Of a DNA stretch of 64,000 bases, positions 15,246 through 23,770 are shown one piece after another. Source of the DNA: Defluviimonas sp. SAOS-178_SWC. Its GTDB lineage: Bacteria > Pseudomonadota > Alphaproteobacteria > Rhodobacterales > Rhodobacteraceae. The position numbers were made by a program, and so were the translations under genes. Every line of letters begins with the position of its first letter. Positions within the stretch are counted from its first letter, which is position 1. The stretch is from positions 3,892,001 through 3,956,000 of the forward strand of contig NZ_CP156081.1 in the NCBI RefSeq assembly GCF_039830135.1, in the 5' to 3' direction. A model generated the notes under the pieces. It worked only from the letters and a program-made list of their open reading frames with translations. It was not told where the DNA came from and did not search any database.

Positions 15246-15488
15246 ATGTCGAAGACAAGCCTCGGAGATCTCAACAGCCACCTGTTCGCAGCACTGAACC
15301 GGCTATCCGTCGACACGCTGAGCCCGGAAGACATCGAGACCGAGTGCAAGCGGGCCGAGGCCGTCGTGGCGGTGGCCGACCAGATCACGAACAACGCCAA
15401 GACGCAGCTCGCCGCGGCGAAGCTCTTCGCCGAGCACGGATCGGCGATCCTGCCGCACCTGCCGCTGATCGGGAAGGGCGGGGAATGA
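15246..15488 (+). CDS. Small unknown phage protein
   Basis: The product has 80 residues (MSKTSLGDLNSHLFAALNRL). It is helical with the segment EAVVAVADQITNNAKTQLAA, and resembles short conserved proteins seen in transposable and temperate phage early regions, though I cannot name the family. The last codons overlap the start of the HNH gene (ATGA), so the two are probably translated together. Confidence 0.62.
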   Translation: MSKTSLGDLNSHLFAALNRLSVDTLSPEDIETECKRAEAVVAVADQITNNAKTQLAAAKLFAEHGSAILPHLPLIGKGGE

Positions 15489-16126
15489 AGGGCACCCGCA
15501 TCGAATATTTCGAGGACGAACTCGCCTGGATCGAGGCGAACCGCCACCTGCCCCGCCGCGAGCTGCACAGGATGTTCTGCGCCCGCTTCGAGCGCCAGGA
15601 CGTCAACCAGTCGAACCTGACCGCGCTCTGCAAGAGGAACGGATGGCTGACCGGCCGCACCGGGCACTTCGAGAAGGGCCAGCCTCCAGCGAACAAGGGC
15701 AAGCGGATGCCGTTTCATCCGAACTCGGCCAGGACGCGGTTCAAGAAGGGCCAGCGGCCCGCGAACAAGCACGATGTCGGCTACGAGAGCATCGACCGGG
15801 AAGGCTACGTGAAGATCTGCGTCGCGGAACCGAACCCCTGGACCGGCGCACCGACACACATGGCGTTCAAGCATAGGTGGCTGTGGGAGAAGGCCAACGG
15901 CCCGCTGCCTGACGGGCACGTGCTGAAATGCATCGACGGCGACAAGACCAATACCGACCCGTCGAACTGGGATCTGATCCCGCAAGCGCTGCTGCCACGC
16001 CTGAACGGCCGCTTCGGGCGCGACTATGACGCCGCGCCGGCGGAGGTGAAGCCGACGATCATGGCGATCGCGAAGCTCGAACACCGGGCGCGCGAAGCCC
16101 GGAAAGATGCAGAGGACAGACCATGA
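15485..16126 (+). CDS. HNH homing-type endonuclease (prophage)
   Basis: The product has 213 residues. The N-terminal 65 residues form an HTH-like region (LPRRELHRMFCARFERQDVN, then SNLTALCKRNGWLTGRTGHF). The C-terminal HNH_3-type core is HRWLWEKANGPLPDGHVLKC followed by IDGDKTNTDPSNWDLI, with catalytic His and Asn/Asp in place. This is the second HNH gene of the prophage and belongs to the kind that spreads itself by cutting sites lacking it. It is intact and overlaps both neighbours. Confidence 0.85.
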   Translation: MKGTRIEYFEDELAWIEANRHLPRRELHRMFCARFERQDVNQSNLTALCKRNGWLTGRTGHFEKGQPPANKGKRMPFHPNSARTRFKKGQRPANKHDVGYESIDREGYVKICVAEPNPWTGAPTHMAFKHRWLWEKANGPLPDGHVLKCIDGDKTNTDPSNWDLIPQALLPRLNGRFGRDYDAAPAEVKPTIMAIAKLEHRAREARKDAEDRP

Positions 16127-16362
16127 GAATGATTGCCCCCCAAACCATCGCCTTTACCGCCCAGGTGACCGAGGACGAGATCCGCGAACGCATGGCGATG
16201 GAGGTGCTGGAGCAGATCGGAGCCCTCGGCGAGAACGGCAAGCCGCTCCCGGGCATCAAGTGGTCTGTTCATCGCGGCACCGGCCGCGGTGGCGGCTACA
16301 CGATCAACGTGACCGGCCCCGCCCCGGTGCGCATCTCGCTTCCGAAGCCGTCGGAGGGATAG
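16123..16362 (+). CDS. Unknown small prophage protein
   Basis: The product has 79 residues (MRMIAPQTIAFTAQVTEDEI). It has a mixed helix/strand character with a Gly-rich centre (RGTGRGGGYTINVTGPAPVR). No family is recognised. Its start overlaps the HNH stop by four bases. Confidence 0.58.
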   Translation: MRMIAPQTIAFTAQVTEDEIRERMAMEVLEQIGALGENGKPLPGIKWSVHRGTGRGGGYTINVTGPAPVRISLPKPSEG

Positions 16363-16366
16363 GCCC

Positions 16367-16585
16367 ATGCGCTCTGACCTTCACGACATCGAGGTGATCT
16401 TCCAGCACCGGACAGAGCGCGCGGTCTGCATCCGCGAGACGGAGGGCAGCAAGGACATCTGGATCCCGCTCAGCCAATGCGAGATCGCGCCGAAAGAGAA
16501 AGACCTACTCGGCGGCCTCTCGCGGGGGCGCATCGCGGTCCTCACCGCTCCGGAGCGCGTCCTGATCGAGAAGGGGCTGATATGA
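16367..16585 (+). CDS. Unknown small prophage protein
   Basis: The product has 72 residues (MRSDLHDIEVIFQHRTERAV). A beta-type stretch (AVCIRETEGSKDIWIPLSQC) is followed by a helix ending TAPERVLIEKGLI. This resembles small phage proteins that comment on ssDNA or nuclease function elsewhere, but no assignment is safe. The stop overlaps the next start (ATGA). Confidence 0.58.
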   Translation: MRSDLHDIEVIFQHRTERAVCIRETEGSKDIWIPLSQCEIAPKEKDLLGGLSRGRIAVLTAPERVLIEKGLI

Positions 16586-16833
16586 CCCTCCGCTTTGCCC
16601 CGCCCGCCTACCCCGGAGGCCGCCATTGCCTGCTCTGCGGCACGGTCATCGTTGGCGCAGCCTTCCCGCCAGCCGTGAAGGGCGACGATTGGGTCTGGCG
16701 GCTGTGGATCAGCGGAGAGACCAGCGCGCCCAATGGCCGCGCGAAATCGGAACAGGCCGCGAAGAACGCGCTCATCGCGCGGTTCAGGGATTTCCTGCGC
16801 GCGGCGAAACTGGAGGAGAAGAAGGTTGCCTGA
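16582..16833 (+). CDS. Unknown small prophage protein with CxxC
   Basis: The product has 83 residues from the ATG at 16582. It carries one CLLCG pair (GGRHCLLCGTVIVGAAFPPA), then WVWRLWISG and a basic helix (QAAKNALIARFRDFLRAAKL). It may bind metal or nucleic acid. It overlaps the upstream stop by four bases. Confidence 0.58.
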   Translation: MTLRFAPPAYPGGRHCLLCGTVIVGAAFPPAVKGDDWVWRLWISGETSAPNGRAKSEQAAKNALIARFRDFLRAAKLEEKKVA

Positions 16834-17038
16834 CCGCCTATCCCTTCACCTCACGCCCCACCCGCGGCGCTATTCTGTCGCGGAGGAATCCGGCGACGTG
16901 TTCCGACACGACGACGACTTCGAGGGCTTCACGTTGACGATCGAGCTGCTGGACGAGGCAGAGGCCGACGCGGTCCTGCGCGCGCTGAAGGTGATGATGC
17001 CGCACTGGAAGACAGACGATGAGGTCTATGATGGCTGA
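16826..17038 (+). CDS. Unknown small prophage protein, TTG start
   Basis: The frame yields 70 residues if begun at the TTG at 16826, behind the purine-rich GAGGAGAAGAAGG. The C-terminal half (GFTLTIELLDEAEADAVLRA, then LKVMMPHWKTDDE) is protein-like. It overlaps the upstream gene by eight bases and the downstream gene by eight. No family is recognised. Confidence 0.5.
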   Translation: MPDRLSLHLTPHPRRYSVAEESGDVFRHDDDFEGFTLTIELLDEAEADAVLRALKVMMPHWKTDDEVYDG

Positions 17039-17369
17039 ACGCGTCCAGCTTCGCCGCACCAAAGGATGGCGCATGCCCGAGAACACCGTGAAGGTGGATC
17101 GTTCGACGCAGTGGGGGAACCCGTTCGCGATTGGAACGATCAGATGTTCCGGCAAGGGCAAGACGTTTCTCGAAGAGACCGTGACATCGCGCGAGGTCTC
17201 TATGCGATTCTTCCGAGATTTGCTGAGCTATAGACGCCGGCCATATCCGACCGATGAAGAGATCAAGACAAAACTGCGCGGCAAGAACCTCGCCTGCTGG
17301 TGCCCGCTTGGCGAGCCTTGCCATGCGGACGTGCTCTTGGAGATTGCGAACCGAGCGGAGGCGGGCTGA
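17031..17369 (+). CDS. DUF4326 family protein (prophage)
   Basis: The product has 112 residues from the ATG at 17031. The signature of DUF4326 is clear: WGNPFAIGTIRCSGKG, MRFFRDLLSYRRRPYP, and LRGKNLACWCPLGEPCHADV with the conserved CWC and CHAD. The family is found in phages and plasmids, is of unknown function, and probably binds metal through its Cys and His. It is the last early gene before the recombinase. Confidence 0.82.
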   Translation: MAERVQLRRTKGWRMPENTVKVDRSTQWGNPFAIGTIRCSGKGKTFLEETVTSREVSMRFFRDLLSYRRRPYPTDEEIKTKLRGKNLACWCPLGEPCHADVLLEIANRAEAG

Positions 17370-17481
17370 GAATCATGGACGCCCCGCGCGACACAACGCT
17401 AGGCTTGGCCGGGTTCTTCCGGGCCGCCGAGGCGTTCGCCGCGCGGCGGGCGTCACAGGCACCGTGCAGCGAGGATGAGAC

Positions 17482-19065
17482 ATGCGCGCAGGGATCTACG
17501 CCCGCTATTCCAGCGAGCTCCAGAACGACCGCTCCGTCGACGACCAGATCGCGCTCTGCGAGGACTTCGCGCGGCGCAGCGGCTACACCGTCGCCGGGCA
17601 CTACGCCGACCGCGCCATGTCCGGCACCACGATCCACGGCCGCGACGGTCTCGCGCGTCTTCTTCACGACGCCCGCGCCGGCGCCTTCGATGTCGTCGTC
17701 GTCGAGGCGCTAGACCGCCTCTCTCGCGATACCGAGGACCTTGCCGGGATCCACAAGCGCCTGACCTTCGCCGGCATCGACATCGTGGCGGTCCATGACG
17801 GCCGCGCCGATGTGCTCCAGGTCGGCATTCGCGGCCTCGTCTCGACCCTCTTCATCAATGACCTGCGCCACAAGACCCGGCGCGGGCTTGCCGCCGTCGT
17901 GAAGGACGGCCGCCACGCGGGCGGGCGAGCCTATGGCTACCGAGCTGTCCCGGGCGAGCCTGGTCGCCTCCGGATCGTGACGGAGGAGGCGGATGTCGTC
18001 CGCCGGATCTTCCGCGACTACCTGGACGGCGTGACGCCGCGTGACATCGCCGGGCGGTTGAACGCGGAGGGGATCGCCCCGCCGCGCGGCGCGAAGTGGA
18101 ACGCCTCGACGATCAACGGCAACACGAAGCGCGGCCACGGCCTCCTTCAGAACGCGCTCTATTCCGGGCACATCGTCTGGAACAAGACCCGCGCCGTGCG
18201 CGATCCTGACACCGGCAAGCGCATCTACCGGCCGAACCCTGAATCCGAATGGCAGCGCGCCCACGCCCCCGAACTGGCCATCGTCGCCGAAGATCTCTGG
18301 CAGGCCGCCCAGGACGAAAAGCGCGTGCGCGGCCACAACGGCCCCGGCACGTTCCGAAAGCGCAAGCGCCTTCTTTCCGGGCTGATCAGGTGCAGCGAGT
18401 GCGGCGGCGGGATGACGATGCATGACAAGCGCGGGGCGGCGATCCGCATCAAGTGCTCGCGGCATCGCGAAAGCGGATCCTGCGGCAACGGCCGGTCCTA
18501 CCGCCTGGATCACATCGAGCGGGCCGTGATCGACGGTATCCTCGACAAGCTCAGGAACCCGGCCGCCCTGACCGCACATGTCGAGGCGCTGCAATCCGAC
18601 CGCCGCAGCGCGGCCCGCACCCGCGCCTCAGCCGAGCGCGCTGTCGCCACGGCAAAGGGAAAGATCGATCGGCTGAATCGGGCGCTCATCTCCGGCCGAA
18701 TCGACGAGGCGTTCTTTGATGCCGAGATCGTCGACCTCCGAGCCGAGCTCGCAAACGCCAGCGCGGCGCTGGAGGAGGCGCCGGCCGCTAAGGTCGTGAC
18801 CCTACACCCGGCATCTATGCGACGCCTCGAAAGCCTGCTCGCGGTCCTTTCCGAACACCTTCCGTCGATCGACCCCGAGGCCGACGCCGACATGTTCAAC
18901 GCCTTCAGATCGTTGATCGATCACGTCGTGATCCACGACAGGCCCGATGGCCGCATCGACTGCGAAGTGGTCGGCCACCTGTCCGCGATGGTCGGAGAGG
19001 ACGCCGGCGACGCATGGGGGGTGGAGATGGTGGCGAGGGGGGGACTTGAACCCCCGACCCCGTGA
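17482..19065 (+). CDS. Large serine recombinase / phage integrase
   Basis: The product has 527 residues. The resolvase domain comes first (YARYSSELQNDRSVDDQIAL with the catalytic Ser, later DGLARLLHDARAGAFDVVVV and EALDRLSRD). A recombinase domain follows (GVTPRDIAGRLNAEGIAPPR), then a zinc ribbon (IRCSECGGGMTMHDKRGAA and SGSCGNGRSYR) and a coiled coil. The start has GAGGATGAGA upstream. The C-terminus VARGGLEPPTP is the tRNA 3' half read as protein, and the stop TGA lies in the tRNA anticodon arm, so the gene spans the att site. Integration into a tRNA is usual for tyrosine but rarer for serine integrases. Confidence 0.95.
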   Translation: MRAGIYARYSSELQNDRSVDDQIALCEDFARRSGYTVAGHYADRAMSGTTIHGRDGLARLLHDARAGAFDVVVVEALDRLSRDTEDLAGIHKRLTFAGIDIVAVHDGRADVLQVGIRGLVSTLFINDLRHKTRRGLAAVVKDGRHAGGRAYGYRAVPGEPGRLRIVTEEADVVRRIFRDYLDGVTPRDIAGRLNAEGIAPPRGAKWNASTINGNTKRGHGLLQNALYSGHIVWNKTRAVRDPDTGKRIYRPNPESEWQRAHAPELAIVAEDLWQAAQDEKRVRGHNGPGTFRKRKRLLSGLIRCSECGGGMTMHDKRGAAIRIKCSRHRESGSCGNGRSYRLDHIERAVIDGILDKLRNPAALTAHVEALQSDRRSAARTRASAERAVATAKGKIDRLNRALISGRIDEAFFDAEIVDLRAELANASAALEEAPAAKVVTLHPASMRRLESLLAVLSEHLPSIDPEADADMFNAFRSLIDHVVIHDRPDGRIDCEVVGHLSAMVGEDAGDAWGVEMVARGGLEPPTP

Positions 19066-19104
19066 TTATGAGTCACGTGCTCTAACCAGCTGAGCTACCT
19101 AGCC
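19028..19104 (-). tRNA. tRNA(CAT), elongator Met most likely; phage attachment site
   Basis: The 77-base gene includes an encoded CCA. The D arm, anticodon arm (CGTGA-CTCATAA-TCACG, anticodon CAT at 19068-19070) and T arm (GGGGG-TTCAAGT-CCCCC) are perfect. The anticodon stem lacks the three G-C pairs of initiators, so it is elongator Met or, less likely, the lysidine-type Ile tRNA. The acceptor strands GGCTAGG and CCTCGCC leave a U-C mismatch at pair 4-69. The 3' half is shared with the recombinase gene and was probably supplied by the phage on integration. Confidence 0.92.
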
Positions 19105-19163
19105 ACTCGGGGCGCTAGGTATGCCAGCCCCCGCCCCCCGTCAAGGATGAATCTCCCCGGGCG

Positions 19164-20177
19164 TCAGAGCCGGTAATAGTCGCGGTACCAGGCGACGAAG
19201 GCCGCCATGCCGGCACGGATATCCGTCTCGGGCCGGTATCCGGTCAGCCGGCGCAGAAGGCTGTTGTCCGCCCAGGTCGCCCGCACGTCGCCCTTCTGCA
19301 TGTCCATCAGGTTGCGCTTCGCCTCGCACCCCGTCGCCGCCTCGATCGCCGCGATGAAGTCGCCGAGCGCCACCTTCTCGCCGTTACCGATATTGACCAC
19401 CCGCCAGGGCGCCACCGGCGACAGGCTGTCGCCCTCCCCGATTGTCTCGGGGCTTTCCGGCCGTTCCGGAACCGCGCCGATGAGAAGCCGGATGGCGCGG
19501 ACGAGATCGGTCACATAGGTGAAATCGCGGAACATGTTGCCGTGCCCGTAGACGTCGATCGGATCGCCAGCGAGGATCGCCCTGGTGAACTTGAAGGGCG
19601 CCATGTCGGGCCGCCCCCAGGGGCCATAGACCGTGAAGAACCGGAAGCAGGTCGTGGGCACGTTCCACAGATGCGCCCAGGAATGGGAAAGCGCCTCGGT
19701 CGCCTTCTTGGTCGCCGCATAGAGCGAGACCTGCGTATCGACCTTGTCGGTCTCGCGGTAGGGCATCTCGGTATTGGCGCCATAGACCGAGGAGGTCGAG
19801 GCGAGAAGAAGGTGCTTCACCCCGAGATCGCGCGAGACCTCCATTACGTTGAACGTGCCGTCGATGTTTGCCGACAGGTAGCTGCGCGGCGCCTCCAGCG
19901 AATAGCGCACGCCGGCCTGCGCGGCCAAGTGAACGACGATGTCGGGCCTGAAGGCCGCCATATCGGCGGCAAGGCGCCCGTGATCCTCCAGCATCGCCTC
20001 GGTGAAGCCGAAACCGGGATGCTGCTGCAACCCGGCGAGCCGGCGCCGTTTGAGGCTGACGTCGTAATAGTCGGTCATCCCGTCGAAGCCGTGGACGCGG
20101 AACCCCTCGGCCAGCAAGAGTTCGCACAGGTGATAGCCGATGAACCCCGCCGCCCCGGTGACATAGATGCGCTGCAT
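19164..20177 (-). CDS. NAD-dependent UDP-glucuronate 4-epimerase-like protein
   Basis: The product has 337 residues, starting at the ATG at 20177 behind GGAGAAGAG. The Rossmann motif GAAGFIGYHL, the catalytic LLASTSSVYGAN and YAATKKATE (Tyr-x3-Lys), and the sugar-binding end FFTVYGPWGRPDMAPFKFTR place it in the extended SDR family, closest to UDP-glucuronate/UDP-glucose epimerases. It would supply sugar nucleotides (for example UDP-galacturonate) for surface polysaccharide. It is the first host gene after the prophage and converges on the tRNA. Confidence 0.88.
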   Translation of the reverse strand: MQRIYVTGAAGFIGYHLCELLLAEGFRVHGFDGMTDYYDVSLKRRRLAGLQQHPGFGFTEAMLEDHGRLAADMAAFRPDIVVHLAAQAGVRYSLEAPRSYLSANIDGTFNVMEVSRDLGVKHLLLASTSSVYGANTEMPYRETDKVDTQVSLYAATKKATEALSHSWAHLWNVPTTCFRFFTVYGPWGRPDMAPFKFTRAILAGDPIDVYGHGNMFRDFTYVTDLVRAIRLLIGAVPERPESPETIGEGDSLSPVAPWRVVNIGNGEKVALGDFIAAIEAATGCEAKRNLMDMQKGDVRATWADNSLLRRLTGYRPETDIRAGMAAFVAWYRDYYRL

Positions 20178-20302
20178 GACTCTTCTCCGCGACCTTTCGA
20201 CGATCCTTAGCCGCTCGCGCCGATGTGTCCAAGCCCGGGCCGCGTCTTTGCCGTGGCGCAAGCGGCCCGCGCGGGTTAGGGAAGGGGAAAAGGGGGCAGG
20301 CG

Positions 20303-22483
20303 ATGCAGGTTCAGATCCCGCTCACTCGCGATCTGGTGTTGATCGGCGGCGGCCACACCCATGCGCTGGTCCTGCGCATGTGGGGGATGAAACCTGTTCC
20401 CGGCGTGCGCCTGACCCTCATAAGCCCGGACCCGACGGCCGCGTATTCCGGCATGCTGCCCGGCCATGTCGCGGGGCATTATCCGCGCGCGGCGCTTCAG
20501 ATCGATCTCGTGCAGCTTGCCCGCCATGCCGGGGCGCGCCTGATCCTTGGCCGCGCGACCGGGATCGACCGCGCGGCGCGGCGCGTTCAGGTGCCCGGGC
20601 GGCCCGACGTGGCCTATGACATCGCCTCGATCGACATCGGCATCACCTCCGACATGCCCGCCCTGCCGGGGTTCTCCGACCATGCCGTGCCGGCGAAACC
20701 GCTCGACGCCTTCGCGGACGCATGGGAGGCGTTTGCCGCGCGCGCCGCGCGCGGACGCGCCGAACCTGCCGTCGCGGTGATCGGCGGCGGAGTCGCCGGG
20801 GTCGAACTGGCCCTCGCCGCCCGCTACCGGCTTGGCCCCGGCGCCGAGGTCTCGGTGATCGAGAAGGGCGCGGCGCTGGCGCTGATCGGCGCCGGTGCGC
20901 GGCGGGCGCTCCTGTCCCATCTCGAGCGGGAGGGGACCCGCCTTTTCGAGCACACCGCCGTCGTTGCGGTCGAGACTGGCGGCGTCCGGCTTGCCGACGG
21001 GCGGCGGGTGGCGTCGGCTTTCACGCTCGGCGCCGCGGCGGCCCGGCCGCAGGAATGGCTGAAGACGACCGGCCTTGCGCTGACCGGCGGCTTCGTAAAC
21101 GTGGGCCCGACCCTTCAGACCGACACCGATCCGTCGATTTTCGCGGCAGGCGATATCGCGCATATGCTCCACGCGCCACGGCCCAAGGCGGGGGTTTACG
21201 CCGTGCGGCAGGCGCCGGTTCTGCTACATAACCTGGGCGTCGCCTTGACAGGCAAGGGCGCGATGCGGCGCTACCGGCCGCAGAAGGACTACCTCAAATT
21301 GATCTCGACCGGCGGTAAGGGCGCGGTCGCCGACAAATGGGGCCTGCCGCTTGACGGCGCCTGGCTCTGGCGCTGGAAGGACCGGATCGACCGCAAGTTC
21401 ATGGCGCGGTTCCACGACCTTCCGGCAATGACGGCCGAGCCCTTGCCGGCAATCGTTGCCGCAGGCGTGGCGGAGGAGATCGGCAAGGGCAAACCCCTCT
21501 GCGGCGGTTGCGGCGCCAAGGTCGGGCAGGCGGACCTGAAGGCCGCGCTGTCCGGCCTGCCGCGCCCGGCCCGGCCCGATGTTCTTTCGGGGCCGGGCGA
21601 CGACGCGGCGATCCTCACGCACGGCAAGGGCCATCAGGTGATCACAACCGACCATGTCCGCGCGTTCACCGAGGATCCCTACCTTCTGGCGAGGATCACG
21701 GCGATCCACGCGATGGGCGATATCTGGTCGATGGGCGCGCGGCCGCAGGCAGCGCTCGCCCAGGTGATCCTGCCGCGCATGTCGCCGCGCCTTCAGACCG
21801 AGACCCTGCGCGAGATCATGGCGGCAGCGGCCGAGACGTTCGGGTCGGAGGGCGCCGATGTCGTCGGCGGCCACACCAGCCTCGGGGCCGAACTGACGGT
21901 GGGCTTCACGGTCACCGGCCTCGCCGCCCAAATGCCGGTCAAGCAGTCGGGCGCGAAGCCCGGCGACTGGCTGATCCTGACGAAACCGATCGGCACCGGC
22001 GTGATCCTCGCCGCCGAAATGGCCCGCGCGGCACCCGGCGCGGTCGTTGCCGGCGCGCTCGCCTCGATGTGCCGTCCGCAGGGCGCGGCGGCGCGGCTGA
22101 TCGCGCCACAGGCCCACGCGATGACCGACATCACCGGCTTCGGCCTCGCCGGACACCTCCTCGCGATGCTGGAGGCATCGGGGGTGAGCGCGCGGATTTC
22201 CCTGTCGCACGTGCCGTTCCTGTCCGGCGCCGGGGAGCTTGCGGCGGCGGGCCACGGCTCCACCCTGCTGCCGGCGAATCGCGCCGCCATGGCGCGGATG
22301 TTCTTCACGGAAAGCCCGCGCGCCGACCTTCTCTTCGATCCGCAAACCGCCGGCGGACTTCTCGCCGCGATCCCGGCGTCGGCGGCGCTCGACGTCGCCC
22401 ATCGCCTCCGCGCGATCGGCGAAAGCCCGGCCATCATCGGCGAAGTGATCGAAGGGGCACCGTTCCTGACGGTCGAGGATTGA
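20303..22483 (+). CDS. selD: Selenide, water dikinase fused to an NADH-dehydrogenase-like flavoprotein
   Basis: The product has 726 residues from the ATG at 20303 behind AGGGGGCAGG. Residues 1 to about 370 form an FAD/NAD-linked oxidoreductase (LVLIGGGHTHALVL, VAVIGGGVAGVELALA, IFAAGDIAHM). From about 395 on is SelD: GGCGAKVGQADLK with the catalytic Cys and Lys, GPGDDAAILTHGKG, VVGGHTSLGAELTVGF. SelD makes selenophosphate from selenide and ATP; the attached flavoprotein may reduce a selenium source. Such fusions are known in proteobacteria. It converges with mnmH, which consumes selenophosphate. Confidence 0.95.
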   Translation: MQVQIPLTRDLVLIGGGHTHALVLRMWGMKPVPGVRLTLISPDPTAAYSGMLPGHVAGHYPRAALQIDLVQLARHAGARLILGRATGIDRAARRVQVPGRPDVAYDIASIDIGITSDMPALPGFSDHAVPAKPLDAFADAWEAFAARAARGRAEPAVAVIGGGVAGVELALAARYRLGPGAEVSVIEKGAALALIGAGARRALLSHLEREGTRLFEHTAVVAVETGGVRLADGRRVASAFTLGAAAARPQEWLKTTGLALTGGFVNVGPTLQTDTDPSIFAAGDIAHMLHAPRPKAGVYAVRQAPVLLHNLGVALTGKGAMRRYRPQKDYLKLISTGGKGAVADKWGLPLDGAWLWRWKDRIDRKFMARFHDLPAMTAEPLPAIVAAGVAEEIGKGKPLCGGCGAKVGQADLKAALSGLPRPARPDVLSGPGDDAAILTHGKGHQVITTDHVRAFTEDPYLLARITAIHAMGDIWSMGARPQAALAQVILPRMSPRLQTETLREIMAAAAETFGSEGADVVGGHTSLGAELTVGFTVTGLAAQMPVKQSGAKPGDWLILTKPIGTGVILAAEMARAAPGAVVAGALASMCRPQGAAARLIAPQAHAMTDITGFGLAGHLLAMLEASGVSARISLSHVPFLSGAGELAAAGHGSTLLPANRAAMARMFFTESPRADLLFDPQTAGGLLAAIPASAALDVAHRLRAIGESPAIIGEVIEGAPFLTVED

Positions 22484-22503
22484 CCACGGCGTCATCCGAA
22501 GGC

Positions 22504-22520
22504 GCGCCCGTTCCGGGCGC
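22504..22520. terminator. Hairpin between convergent selD and mnmH
   Basis: GCGCCCG (22504-22510) and CGGGCGC (22514-22520) form a 7-bp stem with a three-base loop, just after the selD stop. A short pyrimidine run (TCTTTCCTCTC) follows. It is a weak terminator candidate for selD. The remaining bases up to 22661 hold nothing I recognise. Confidence 0.45.
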
Positions 22521-22661
22521 AGGTCTTTCCTCTCGCGTCCGCCGCGTGCGCGCCGGACACTCGGAACCACTCCGCTGGAGATATCTTGGGAAAGGCGAAC
22601 ACGCGGGTGCCCGGCAGACCCAGGTACGATCCGGTTCCGCCTTGGGGACTGCCCGCCGGTT

Positions 22662-23732
22662 TCAGCCCCGGCCGGTCGGGAGAAGCGCGGCGATGGCGGC
22701 GACAACGCGGTCCGCGAGCGGGCCGAGCGCATCAGGCGTGAGGCTCGCGGCCTCCACGACCGTCTCGCCGTCTTGCGCGACCCGGGCGCGGTGCTTGTCA
22801 TACCGCGGATCGTAATGCCGCTCCATCAAGTCGCGTGCGAGATCGGCGAACGCGCCGGCCCGGGCGAGGCCCAGCCATCCCTCGATCACCTCGGCCGAAT
22901 GCAGGGGCCTCAATCGCCCGACGACTTCCTCCAGCCGCGCGCGATCCTCGGTGATGTCGGCATAGGCCCGTGCGAGGTAGTCCGCCCGCGCGGCCGCCGG
23001 CGCGGCGATCCGTACCCGTGGCGCGGCGCACATCGCCGCCCAGAGCTGTTTCGGCACGCCGAGGTCGCCGACGCGGGAACTTTCCGCCTCGACCACGACT
23101 GGCCGGCTCGGGTCGAGGGCCGCGAGTTCCATCGCGAGCCGCGCCTCGAACGCCTTCTGCGAAGGCTGCCCGCCCGGCCTTTCGCCAAAAAGCGAGCCTC
23201 GATGATTGGCGAGCCCTTCGAGGTCGATCACCTGCGTTCCGCGCGCGGCGAGCAGGGACAGGAGCTCGGTCTTGGCCGAGCCGGTATTGCCATCGAGAAC
23301 CACGACCGGCGCCGCGACCGGCCGGTCCTGGATCTCGGCGACCACAAGCTTGCGCCAGGCCTTGTAGCCACCCTCGACCAGGTCCACCCGCCAGCCGACC
23401 TGGGCGAGGATCGCCGCGAACGACCCCGACCTCTGCCCGCCGCGCCAGCAATAGACCAGCGGGCGCCAGCCACCGGGCTTGTCGGCGAGCGGCCCTTCGA
23501 GATGCCGGGCGGCATTCCGCGCCACCAGCGCCGCACCGAGCTTGCGCGCGAGGAACGGCGACTGCTGCTTGTAGATCGTCCCGACACGCGCCCGCTCCGC
23601 GTCATCGAGGACCGGCAGGTTGATCGCGCCCGGCAGGTGATCCTCGGCGAATTCGGCCGGGGAACGCACGTCGATCACCGCGTCGAAATCGAGCGCGGCG
23701 ATCTGCTGCAGGGAAGTGAGGGTCAGCGCCAT
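22662..23732 (-). CDS. mnmH: tRNA 2-selenouridine synthase
   Basis: The product has 356 residues. A rhodanese domain comes first (FDAVIDVRSPAEFAEDHLPG, with the catalytic Cys in LVYCWRGGQRSGSFA), then a P-loop domain (VVVLDGNTGSAKTELLSLLA). The enzyme converts 2-thiouridine to 2-selenouridine at the wobble position of Glu, Gln and Lys tRNAs, using selenophosphate from SelD through a geranylated intermediate. It is full length. The convergent selD neighbour completes the pathway, so selenium use here need not involve selenocysteine. Confidence 0.95.
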   Translation of the reverse strand: MALTLTSLQQIAALDFDAVIDVRSPAEFAEDHLPGAINLPVLDDAERARVGTIYKQQSPFLARKLGAALVARNAARHLEGPLADKPGGWRPLVYCWRGGQRSGSFAAILAQVGWRVDLVEGGYKAWRKLVVAEIQDRPVAAPVVVLDGNTGSAKTELLSLLAARGTQVIDLEGLANHRGSLFGERPGGQPSQKAFEARLAMELAALDPSRPVVVEAESSRVGDLGVPKQLWAAMCAAPRVRIAAPAAARADYLARAYADITEDRARLEEVVGRLRPLHSAEVIEGWLGLARAGAFADLARDLMERHYDPRYDKHRARVAQDGETVVEAASLTPDALGPLADRVVAAIAALLPTGRG

Positions 23733-23770
23733 GGCGCCCTTCTAGCGCCGGAGCGCGCCGGCCGAAAGGG

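Larger units (their letters stand above)
1..19104. mobile_element. Integrated prophage, right part
   Basis: The segment holds terminase subunits, a portal gene cut by the window edge, two HNH nucleases, a CI-like repressor with repeated operators, and a large serine recombinase whose 3' end overlaps a tRNA gene. Many short genes overlap by 1 to 4 bases, which is typical of phage. The minus strand carries the packaging genes and the plus strand the early genes and recombinase. The right boundary is set by the tRNA; the left boundary and the second attachment-site copy are not in the window. Head, tail and lysis genes must lie to the left, so whether the phage is intact cannot be judged. Confidence 0.93.

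Noticed and set aside
17375..17481. Start of a short gene MDAPRDTTLGLAGFFRAAEA before the recombinase
   Set aside because: The frame continues deep into the recombinase gene as Ser/Arg/Pro-rich shadow and has no leader. The first 35 codons alone are not enough.
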